Origin: Lachnospiraceae bacterium | GTDB taxonomy: Bacteria > Bacillota_A > Clostridia > Lachnospirales > Lachnospiraceae | Assembly (NCBI GenBank): GCA_016291475.1 | Contig: JAEEXJ010000026.1 | Location: 1 to 34,075 of the forward strand | Direction: 5' to 3' | Length of the DNA: 34,075 nt | Part shown: piece after piece, positions 8,701 through 14,412 of the stretch | Layout: the number at the start of each line of letters is the position of its first letter | Numbering within the stretch: the first letter of the stretch is position 1 | Notes under the pieces: generated by a model | What the model was told of the DNA's origin: nothing | Databases searched by the model: none | Seen by the model: the letters and a program-made list of their open reading frames with translations, nothing else | Program-made: the position numbers and the translations under genes

Positions 8701-9748
8701 TACTCATTCCATTTTTAGCCAATTCAGATTCTATAGCATTCATTCCGTTTGCTACTGACAAGAGTGGCTCGACAGATGGATCCATTCCAAGCTCTACCAT
8801 AGAATCATATTGTGTCTTTAATGCTTTATATGCGTTAAGGGCATCCAAGCCTTCTGAAGCTAACGCTAATTTTTCATAAGCCTCATTCTTTGCTTTTTCG
8901 AGATCCGCTTTCTTTTCATCCAGTTCTCTTCTGGCATCATCGATCTCTTCGATCGAATCCACAAGGTCGTACTGGGAATCTATAAGATCCGCATATGCAT
9001 CGGTAAGTTCCTGAAGGCTTTCGTTCAGATCCAGCTGTGACTGGTTGAGATCGTTTTGCGAATCAACCAGCTGCTGTCTCGCATCGTCGAGATCATCCTG
9101 ATTTTCCATGATCTCGTCATACGCATCTTCAAGCTCTCCTTCAGCGTACGCATAGATCTTCTCATTAAGTATGTCTACTTTTTCCTGATCCAGCTGTATC
9201 TGAACAGTCTTTTCGATAAGACCGCTGGGGGTTACTCTTGCAACACCGTCCTGTCTTTCGAATGCCGGAACCACAACATCTTCCGTAAATCTGGACAGTT
9301 CCTCGATACTCATTCCGTCATAGGATACGGCGAGATACTGGTTGGCCAGCATATCGGTGGAAAGTTCCAGTATGGAAGGGATTCCAACTTCTTCGGGCCA
9401 TGTGGCTCTTACAGTATCTATCTGTGTGTAGATCTTGACCATAACGGAATCAAGATCAGTTCCGGATGCGAACTCCAATTCCACGATTCCGTAATTTTCG
9501 TAGCTCATGGAATAGATATTCTTGACACCGGATATGGTTCCAAGCGACTGCTCCAAAGGTTTGGATATGGTATCTTCGACCGATTCGGGAGATTCACCGG
9601 GATATGCGGTGATCACCAGAACATAGGGAAGTGATATGTGAGGAAGCAGATCCATCTGCATCCTCAGAATACTTACTACGCCGAGCACGATCATGATGAC
9701 AACCATGACCAGTACCGTAAACGGCTTTTTTACACTTAATTTCGACAT
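5702..9748 (-). CDS. RND-family exporter (HAE1/AcrB-like) with built-in coiled coil
   Basis: Predicted proton-driven inner-membrane exporter of 1348 residues, longer than AcrB-type pumps (about 1050). I start at the ATG at 9748 (MSKLSVKKPFTVLVM), preceded by GAGGGTG. TM1 is at about 8-28. From about 190 to 485 the first periplasmic loop is expanded by a Gln/Asp/Asn-rich coiled coil that includes five 7-residue repeats (405-439). The membrane core follows: TM2-TM6 from about 605, with GMLVDNSIVVMENIYR near 680 where AcrB has GLLVDDAIVVVEN, and GTVVNNGIVYVDY in the second half where AcrB has its relay lysine. The acidic, disordered C-tail ends in SGESGSEDQ. There is no adaptor or outer-membrane channel gene nearby, as expected for one-membrane bacteria. 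Overlaps with MocR (13 bp) and pyrC (83 bp) suggest one transcript. The substrate is unknown; drug, lipid or peptide export are all possible. Confidence 0.93.
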   Translation of the reverse strand: MSKLSVKKPFTVLVMVVIMIVLGVVSILRMQMDLLPHISLPYVLVITAYPGESPESVEDTISKPLEQSLGTISGVKNIYSMSYENYGIVELEFASGTDLDSVMVKIYTQIDTVRATWPEEVGIPSILELSTDMLANQYLAVSYDGMSIEELSRFTEDVVVPAFERQDGVARVTPSGLIEKTVQIQLDQEKVDILNEKIYAYAEGELEDAYDEIMENQDDLDDARQQLVDSQNDLNQSQLDLNESLQELTDAYADLIDSQYDLVDSIEEIDDARRELDEKKADLEKAKNEAYEKLALASEGLDALNAYKALKTQYDSMVELGMDPSVEPLLSVANGMNAIESELAKNGMSIAMIEAMLNEAGIHSQADLDRARMELATQFGSASAQISIAQQQLEAAREQAENGQDQINDAYDQIMDGYDQIADGQDKINDGQQQINDGWESYYDAVEQFNDGLAQFEVQRQEALKKANSDELITLQTLSQLIYAQNFDMPVGYIDDKDDNSWLLKIGNEFESIEEMERTPLVVLDGVGPVLLGDVANITVIDNSDVTFTKLGVNDGVILSIFKSSEAGANDVANVCIDELKVLEEKYPGLDITVIMDQGAYIEMILSVVVQNMLIGAGLAILILAIFLKDVLPTIVVAISIPLSVLTALVAMYFSGVSLNMMSLFGMSLGIGMLVDNSIVVMENIYRLRGRGIEAPRASVQGARQVFGAVVASTLTTICVFFPMVYTEGLIRELMMPLALTIIYTLLSSLLISMTVVPAACSTLLKRTKPKEHKLFDKILDAYGKALSFSLKVKILPLGLAIGLLAFSVIIALRSGIVMIPSASSSQIQGTVTFGEETTREENYEKMTLLIETMSAIEGIDTVCVMSGNADETLMAGSSSDNFRSFSVMVLCENDEAGEEEVARITNAMNATAALLDVDLSVTSGMDAMDQLLGSGLSLQIFGDDIEELKRISNDIMDIVATVPGYVNISNGNEDAKQILHMYIDRDAAIDDGLTVAQIYQAIYGKLTTSSVVSSIKLAGETLDVEIITDLDPLDAGNILDYTFTIDDEDEDGNAITRDEPLSRYANLVKEDGMNQINRLNMSYYLDITADVAEGYNNALLYRDLEPLLENYQLPSGYILDVGGESETTNQMIEQMALVLALGLVLVYLIMVAQFQSLLSPFIILFTVPLAFTGGFLGLKFTGEPISMMALMGFLVLMGTVVNNGIVYVDYTNQLRIGGLSRHDALIAAGKTRMRPILMTALTTILAESSLCIGDSLSSQLGKGMGIVIIGGLAYATLMTLFIVPVIYDILFKKQPVNIDTGSESLDDIPDDAAEYLKEKELEQNRNIERIADGPEEQSSGESGSEDQ
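8432..8536 (-). repeat. Five 21-bp tandem units in the exporter's coiled coil
   Basis: Residues 405-439 of the RND protein are five imperfect 7-residue units: DQINDAY, DQIMDGY, DQIADGQ, DKINDGQ, QQINDGW. At DNA level the units are 21 bp and share a ctgatc-like core on the plus strand. Such heptads favour a straight helical rod and could change in copy number by slippage. Confidence 0.8.
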
Positions 9749-11163
9749 TTTTTCACCCTCAGTGCCTTGCACATCTTAAGCGCGGCATTCTTAAACTGTT
9801 CTTCGTTGACGTATCCGAAATTTACAACATATCTGTTATCGGAATAGTCCGATGGTTCGTAGCAATACTCTTTTAACGGATTTATAAGCACTCCGTGTCT
9901 GGCAAGTACTTCCCGGTACTTATCATCCGTATCCGTCTTACATTTGAGAATAAAAGTCATACCGCTTCCGTCGCCTTCTATCTCAAAGCTATCGGCGATC
10001 GGTTTTTCCATGGCAATATCAAATATGGCTTTTTTTCGCTTTTTGTAATAATTTCTGACCCGGTTTAAATGTCTTTCGTAATATCCTCCGGAAATAAACG
10101 ACGCAAGTGTCAGCTGTTCTAAGGTCGAGACGCTTCCCGAATGATACATGAACTTATCCATGAATAAGTCATAAAGCTCGGCAGGCAATACCATGTACGC
10201 GATCCTTATTGACGGGGACAGTGTTCTTGAAAATGTATTCATATAGATCACTCTGTCCTGCTCATAGGATACGACCGGCGGTACGGGCCGCCCTTCAAAT
10301 CTGAACTCAGAATCATAATCGTCTTCTATGATCCATGCGGATTCTTCCTCTGCCCAGGATATCAGCGACGCCCTTCTGGGAGCACTCATTACACATCCGA
10401 GTGGGAAATGGTGAGAAGGAGAAACGTGCAAGAGCTTTATCCCTTTTCCCTTAAGTTCCGATGTGATAAGGCCGTTTTCATCCACGGGAAGGTGATGGCA
10501 TTTATGCCCGCTTCCCTCAAAAAGCCGTCCTATATTTCTGTATCCGGGATCTTCCAGTGCAACCGCAGTATCCTTATCGAGAAGACTTAGGAGAACATTG
10601 CACAGGTATTCCGTTCCGGGACCGACTATTATATGCTCCGGATCGGGTGCGAATCCTCTCGATCTTTCAAGATAGCCGGCAATGGATTCCCTGAGTTTCT
10701 GAAGCCCTCTTACTTCAGGAGCCTTTATGCACTCACTTCGTTCCTCAGAAAGTATCCTCCTGGCAAGTTTAGACCAGGTATCAAAAGGAAATGTCTCCTC
10801 CGGAAGGCCGCTGTTCGACAGATTGACCGTCTTGCTTGCTGCTTCTTTCTTTTTACACAAGAACCTTTTGACGGGGCAGTTGTCTTCCCTTCGCTTTTTG
10901 ATCCCCGTTTCGGGAATGAGGTCTATGTCCCGGGATACGAAATATCCGCTCTTTTCCCTGCTCTCTATATAACCTTCGGTCACAAGCTGTGCATATGCAT
11001 TTGCCACCGTTATCTCAGCGATACCGTTATCAAGTGCCATCTGCCTTCTGGATGGGAGCTTATCACCGCTCTTCAGCTTTCCGGAGATGATCTCATTGCG
11101 AATGCTTTCATAGAGATACTCGTATATGGGCTTTGCGCCTTTTTTCTGTAAATTAAAAATCAT
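9736..11163 (-). CDS. MocR/PdxR-type regulator (GntR helix-turn-helix plus aminotransferase-like domain)
   Basis: Predicted regulator of vitamin B6 metabolism, 475 residues. A GntR winged helix fills about 10-76 (LPSRRQMALDNGIAEITVAN) and a fold-type I aminotransferase-like domain about 110-470. PLP-pocket residues Asp281-Asp282-Tyr283 in EDDYDSEFRF are kept, but the segment that normally holds the PLP lysine reads NTFSRTLSPSIRIAYMVLP: Arg313 (codon AGA, plus-strand 10225-10227) stands at the position of GabR Lys312. It may therefore bind PLP without a Schiff base, or not at all. It diverges from pdxK over a 118-bp region with matching half-sites, the usual PdxR arrangement. Its stop overlaps the exporter start by 13 bp. 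The ATG at 11163 has no clear ribosome site, and a TATAAT lies very close before it, so a very short leader is possible. Confidence 0.9.
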   Translation of the reverse strand: MIFNLQKKGAKPIYEYLYESIRNEIISGKLKSGDKLPSRRQMALDNGIAEITVANAYAQLVTEGYIESREKSGYFVSRDIDLIPETGIKKRREDNCPVKRFLCKKKEAASKTVNLSNSGLPEETFPFDTWSKLARRILSEERSECIKAPEVRGLQKLRESIAGYLERSRGFAPDPEHIIVGPGTEYLCNVLLSLLDKDTAVALEDPGYRNIGRLFEGSGHKCHHLPVDENGLITSELKGKGIKLLHVSPSHHFPLGCVMSAPRRASLISWAEEESAWIIEDDYDSEFRFEGRPVPPVVSYEQDRVIYMNTFSRTLSPSIRIAYMVLPAELYDLFMDKFMYHSGSVSTLEQLTLASFISGGYYERHLNRVRNYYKKRKKAIFDIAMEKPIADSFEIEGDGSGMTFILKCKTDTDDKYREVLARHGVLINPLKEYCYEPSDYSDNRYVVNFGYVNEEQFKNAALKMCKALRVKKCRN

Positions 11164-11281
11164 CTTAAACTGGTATTATAAAAAAAATCTAAAATGGGTG
11201 TACCAATAGAACCAGTTTCAGATTATACTTTGTAAAAATCTAAAATACAATAAACAAAGTATTAAAGGAGTCTTACAAAAA
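11164..11281. promoter_or_regulatory. Divergent MocR / pdxK control region
   Basis: AAACTGGT (11167-11174) and its exact complement ACCAGTTT (11211-11218) flank GGTGTACC (11197-11204). A 13-base direct repeat, AAAAATCTAAAAT, occurs at 11183-11195 and 11234-11246, offset 51 bp or about five helical turns. Candidate promoters overlap: toward pdxK, TTATAC (11223-11228), 17 bases, TACAAT (11246-11251); toward MocR, TTGTAT (11250-11245), 16 bases, TATAAT (11228-11223). The GGT/ACC half-sites then lie upstream of the pdxK promoter (activation) and just downstream of the MocR start point (self-repression). The pdxK ribosome site AAAGGAG is at 11264-11270. Confidence 0.6.
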
Positions 11282-12118
11282 ATGAAACGCATCGCCACTA
11301 TTCAGGACATATCATGCATCGGAAAGTGCTCTCTCACCGTAGCACTCCCCATCATTTCCGCTACCGGCGTAGAGACCGCCATAGTTCCCACCGCAGTTCT
11401 GTCCACACATACGCAGTTCTCCGGTTTTACTTTCAGAGACCTTACCGATGACATGGAGCCCATCAGGGATCACTGGAAAAAAGAAGGCTTTAAGTTCGAC
11501 GCACTCTACACAGGCTATCTTGGAAGCCTCCGCCAGATAAATATCGTAAAGAGCTATTTCAAAGAGTTCGGTCAGGAAGGTACTTTCAAGATCGTAGATC
11601 CCGCAATGGCCGATAATGGAAAACTTTATTACGGATTTGATGAAAACTTCGCCCGCGAGATGGGAACGCTTTGTGCCGAGTCCGACATAGCCCTTCCGAA
11701 TATCTCGGAAGCTGCTCTCATGCTCGGTATCGAATATCCCGGAGAAGATGCATCCGAAGAAACCGTTAAGGATATTCTTAAAAAGCTTACGGGAATTGGT
11801 ATCAAATTCCCGGTCATCACCGGCGTAACCCTCGCAGACGGAACCTTCGGATTTATCGGATACGATTCCGCCAAAGACGAGTTCATCAGCTACGGTGCGG
11901 AAAAGATCCCTTACAAATCTCACGGAACCGGCGATGTATATGCCAGCGCCTTCACCGGAGCCCTCGTAAACGGAAAGAGCGTGTATGATGCCCTTGTCAT
12001 CGCAGCTGATTTCACTACCGCCTGCATCAGGAATTCATACAACGATCCGGACAGAGTTAACTACGCCGTAAATTTCGAGCTTGAGATTCCTTACCTTCTC
12101 AAATTGCTCGGAAAATAA
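11282..12118 (+). CDS. pdxK: Pyridoxal/pyridoxamine kinase
   Basis: ATP-dependent kinase that phosphorylates pyridoxal, pyridoxine or pyridoxamine in vitamin B6 salvage; cytoplasmic. The 278 residues carry the ribokinase/PfkB-like pattern of the family: N-terminal TIQDISCIGKCSLTVALPII where PdxK/PdxY enzymes have the related SH(V)..G.VGN segment, the lid-region substrate loop STHTQFSGFTF, PNISEAALM (the PN.xEA motif), and the anion hole with catalytic Asp218 in HGTGDVYASAF. The ATG at 11282 follows AAAGGAG by 11 bases. It is transcribed away from the MocR gene, whose product probably controls it, and ends in a terminator shared with deoC. Alternatives within the ribokinase family are less likely given the whole pattern; whether it prefers pyridoxal or pyridoxine cannot be told. 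Confidence 0.92.
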   Translation: MKRIATIQDISCIGKCSLTVALPIISATGVETAIVPTAVLSTHTQFSGFTFRDLTDDMEPIRDHWKKEGFKFDALYTGYLGSLRQINIVKSYFKEFGQEGTFKIVDPAMADNGKLYYGFDENFAREMGTLCAESDIALPNISEAALMLGIEYPGEDASEETVKDILKKLTGIGIKFPVITGVTLADGTFGFIGYDSAKDEFISYGAEKIPYKSHGTGDVYASAFTGALVNGKSVYDALVIAADFTTACIRNSYNDPDRVNYAVNFELEIPYLLKLLGK

Positions 12119-12153
12119 AACGGATAGATCTTTTAGCCGAGATCTCCTTATAT

Positions 12154-12190
12154 AAAAAACCGGGTGTTCCGTTACGGACACCCGGTTTTT
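12154..12190. terminator. Bidirectional terminator between pdxK and deoC
   Basis: ACCGGGTGT and ACACCCGGT arms (around 12159-12167 and 12177-12186) with a near-perfect stem extend through CCG/CGG; six A precede and five T follow, so it works in both directions for the two convergent genes. Confidence 0.92.
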
Positions 12191-12192
12191 GA

Positions 12193-12846
12193 TTAACTCT
12201 GTTCTTTTACAATTTTTACAATTCTGCTGGTTCCGAGTCTGGATGCACCAAGCTCAATGAACTTCTCGGCATCCGCAATGGAGCTTATTCCGCCCGCAGC
12301 CTTGATCTTAACTCCCTTTCCGACATGCTTTGCAAAAAGCTCTACATCGGCAAATGTCGCACCCGCGGTGGAGAATCCGGTTGAGGTCTTGATGTAGTCC
12401 GCCCCTGCCTCCGTTACGATCTCGCACATCTTGATCTTCTCTTCATCCGTAAGCATGCAGGTCTCGATTATAACCTTGAGAATGTGATCTCCGCACGCCT
12501 GCTTAATGAGATTGATCTCCTGCTTAACGTAAGCGTAGTCCTTGCTCTTAAGTCTTCCGATATTGATGACCATGTCGATCTCATCGGCGCCCTTGTCAAG
12601 TGCATCAAAGGTCTCAAGTACCTTGACGGTGGTAGTCATGTTTCCGTTGGGGAATCCGATGACGGTGCAGATCTTCATTCTGTCGCCCACATATGCCTTG
12701 GCATCTTTTACATAGCAGGGAGGAATGCATACGGACGCAGTATGATATTTGATTGCATCGTCGCAAAGTGCTTTGATGTCATCAAATGTTGCATCCTGAT
12801 GTAAAAGAGTATGATCACAGACAGAAAGGATCTTTTCGATTTCCAT
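12193..12846 (-). CDS. deoC: Deoxyribose-phosphate aldolase
   Basis: Class I aldolase that splits 2-deoxyribose 5-phosphate into glyceraldehyde 3-phosphate and acetaldehyde, the last step of deoxynucleoside breakdown. The 217 residues match the short bacterial form. The Schiff-base Lys153 is in [10 protein letters not shown]; the supporting Asp91 is in DEIDMVIN and Lys182 in [10 protein letters not shown], the same trio as E. coli Asp102, Lys167 and Lys201. AGGGGAGG stands 6 bases before the ATG. It is monocistronic, between the terminator of the NlpC gene and the pdxK terminator, and is not next to pdp, cdd or deoB in this window. Confidence 0.97.
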   Translation of the reverse strand: MEIEKILSVCDHTLLHQDATFDDIKALCDDAIKYHTASVCIPPCYVKDAKAYVGDRMKICTVIGFPNGNMTTTVKVLETFDALDKGADEIDMVINIGRLKSKDYAYVKQEINLIKQACGDHILKVIIETCMLTDEEKIKMCEIVTEAGADYIKTSTGFSTAGATFADVELFAKHVGKGVKIKAAGGISSIADAEKFIELGASRLGTSRIVKIVKEQS

Positions 12847-12878
12847 ATATGCCTCCCCTGTAAATATGAGCTACGGCA

Positions 12879-12908
12879 ATAATATTACCACAAAGTTACG
12901 GATTTCAA
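12879..12908 (-). promoter_or_regulatory. deoC promoter candidate
   Basis: On the minus strand TTGAAA (12908-12903), 18 bases, TATTAT (12884-12879), placed just after the upstream terminator and about 30 bases before the deoC ribosome site. Confidence 0.45.
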
Positions 12909-12912
12909 AAAT

Positions 12913-12939
12913 AAAAAATCCCGCCCTCATCGGGCGGGA
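12913..12939 (-). terminator. Terminator of the NlpC/P60 gene
   Basis: TCCCGCCC (12939-12932) pairs with GGGCGGGA (12926-12919) with a five-base loop, followed on the minus strand by six T (12918-12913). Confidence 0.93.
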
Positions 12940-12950
12940 CAAAATATTTA

Positions 12951-14228
12951 TCAGTCTAATACGTTCTTAACACCTATGATGTTGCTCATGAAGTATACGG
13001 AATTTACTTCCAGGCCTCTTCTCGGATTGGACTCCTGAACGATCTGTCCGTTTCCGATGTAGAGAGCTACGTGCGAGCATCCGCCGTATCCGTAGCAGAT
13101 GATGTCACCGGGCTGGGCCTCGGCGAGGGATACGCTGCGTCCTGCGGATGAATACTGTCCGGAAGGAGTTCTTGCTACGCTTATACCAAAATCTCTGAGG
13201 ACGTAGCAGGTAAATCCCGAGCAATCGGTTCCCGCAAGGCTCTGGCCTCCGAGGATGTAAGGATTTCCGACAAACTGAAGAGCATAATTTACGATTGCCA
13301 TTCTGAGCTCGGAAGTCGATGCGTAATCAGTGGAAAGATCCGGCAGGGTAAGATTCTCGGCAGGTGCGGTATATGACTGGGTACCGCCGTTTCCGTTCGA
13401 AGTGGTCGCTCTTAAGTTCCTCTCTCGCTCCGCAGCTTCCTCTTCCCTGATCTCTTCAATGGTTCTTGCGGTCTTATATTCCTCGGTGATGGTGATGTAA
13501 TCGGCGGATACATATCCTACCTTGTCCCCGGAATAAACGATCTTTATCCAGTTCATTCCGTCATCATCGGGATCGTCGGACTCTTTGGCTGCCAGATATA
13601 CTCTGGGATCCATTCCGTCTTCAACAACGACTCTGTATCTCTCTCCTCTGGTCACATAGGTGAGGCACTCGGAATCGATGGAGGCTTCTTTTCTGACATT
13701 AAGCTGGCTTACAAGGATCTCGGCGAAGTACTGAGTGTGCTCTTCGAGTCTGTTATATGCGGCAACACCGGTAACCACGAAATTCGATAATACATATCCT
13801 TCTGTCTGACCGCTTCTGACGTGTATCCACTCATCATTGTCATCATCGGGATCCGGATCGTCAGCGATGGTCTCATCGACACCATCGATAACGGAACCTA
13901 CACTTCCGTCATACATACGGCCTACTATGGAATATTCGGTTCCGGGACCGGAACGTACATTACAATACTTGGGATCTGTTTCGAAAAGAGCTATTGAAAG
14001 TGAAAGATATTCTTCTTCTATGACATCAGCGGGATCTGTGATCTGTGCAACGGAATCGGATGTTGTGCCTTTCTCATTAAGGGTGTGGGACGTGGTATTG
14101 AGTTCTCTGGAAGCTCCGCCCGATACCATTACCGCAGCTTCCGTATTAACGGGAAAAAGCACAGCAATGGCTGTGCCTGCAATAAAAGCTGATGTACTTA
14201 TAAGTAATTTCTTTAAATTCATATTCAT
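12951..14228 (-). CDS. Secreted SH3 - NlpC/P60 peptidoglycan endopeptidase
   Basis: Predicted cell-wall hydrolase of 425 residues that cuts peptide stems. A signal peptide fills about 1-31 (basic start, hydrophobic core, cleavage near TEA-AV). Two bacterial SH3 domains follow at about 75-150 and 168-248; each carries an Asp-rich insertion before its WIxV/I strand (DDPDPDDDNDEW and SDDPDDDGMNW). A charged helical linker (252-272) and a Ser/Gly/Thr spacer lead to the NlpC/P60 domain (about 308-425) with catalytic Cys336 in GTDCSGFTC and His386 in CSHVALYIG; the third polar residue is probably in QESNPR. Starts at 14228 or at the ATG two codons later are equally possible and neither has a clear ribosome site. 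The gene diverges from capA; a WalR-like repeat overlaps its -35 box. Confidence 0.95.
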   Translation of the reverse strand: MNMNLKKLLISTSAFIAGTAIAVLFPVNTEAAVMVSGGASRELNTTSHTLNEKGTTSDSVAQITDPADVIEEEYLSLSIALFETDPKYCNVRSGPGTEYSIVGRMYDGSVGSVIDGVDETIADDPDPDDDNDEWIHVRSGQTEGYVLSNFVVTGVAAYNRLEEHTQYFAEILVSQLNVRKEASIDSECLTYVTRGERYRVVVEDGMDPRVYLAAKESDDPDDDGMNWIKIVYSGDKVGYVSADYITITEEYKTARTIEEIREEEAAERERNLRATTSNGNGGTQSYTAPAENLTLPDLSTDYASTSELRMAIVNYALQFVGNPYILGGQSLAGTDCSGFTCYVLRDFGISVARTPSGQYSSAGRSVSLAEAQPGDIICYGYGGCSHVALYIGNGQIVQESNPRRGLEVNSVYFMSNIIGVKNVLD

Positions 14229-14252
14229 AGTCTGATTCGGTCGAACAAGTCC

Positions 14253-14280
14253 ATTATACCTGCATTATTAAAAAATGCAA
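14253..14280 (-). promoter_or_regulatory. Promoter of the NlpC/P60 gene
   Basis: On the minus strand TTGCAT (14280-14275), 16 bases, TATAAT (14258-14253). The spacer and flanks hold a small inverted repeat, TGCATT (14261-14266) and AATGCA (14274-14279). Confidence 0.65.
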
Positions 14281-14293
14281 CAATTTTGTAACA
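14277..14293 (-). promoter_or_regulatory. WalR-like direct repeat
   Basis: On the minus strand TGTTAC (14293-14288), five bases, TGTTGC (14282-14277). The known WalR box of Firmicutes is TGTWAH-N5-TGTWAH; the match is 11 of 12 positions. It overlaps the -35 box of the NlpC/P60 gene. Further TGTWAH hexamers occur at 14330-14335 inside a perfect 15-base palindrome (14326-14340) and at about 14353-14358, on the capA side. Confidence 0.45.
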
Positions 14294-14338
14294 TTTTCGA
14301 AATATCCCTTAAAAAACAGCGTCAAAACTTGTAACAAG

Positions 14339-14366
14339 TTGCGTTTGACCCCTGTAAATGTTATAT
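14339..14366 (+). promoter_or_regulatory. capA promoter candidate
   Basis: TTGCGT (14339-14344), 16 bases, TTATAT (14361-14366). An alternative -35, TTGACC (14345-14350), has no well-spaced -10. The leader is about 40 bases. Confidence 0.35.
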
Positions 14367-14412
14367 TTTTGAGGTTATTAGGGCCTGTAATTGCCCGAAA
14401 TTGGAGAAAAAA

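Noticed and set aside
9056..9634. Plus-strand frame of about 190 residues opposite the exporter
   Set aside because: Compositionally a mirror of the RND N-terminal half, with no recognisable domain or start signal.
11312..11923. Minus-strand frame of about 200 residues within pdxK
   Set aside because: Antisense to a complete pyridoxal kinase with conserved motifs; no independent support.
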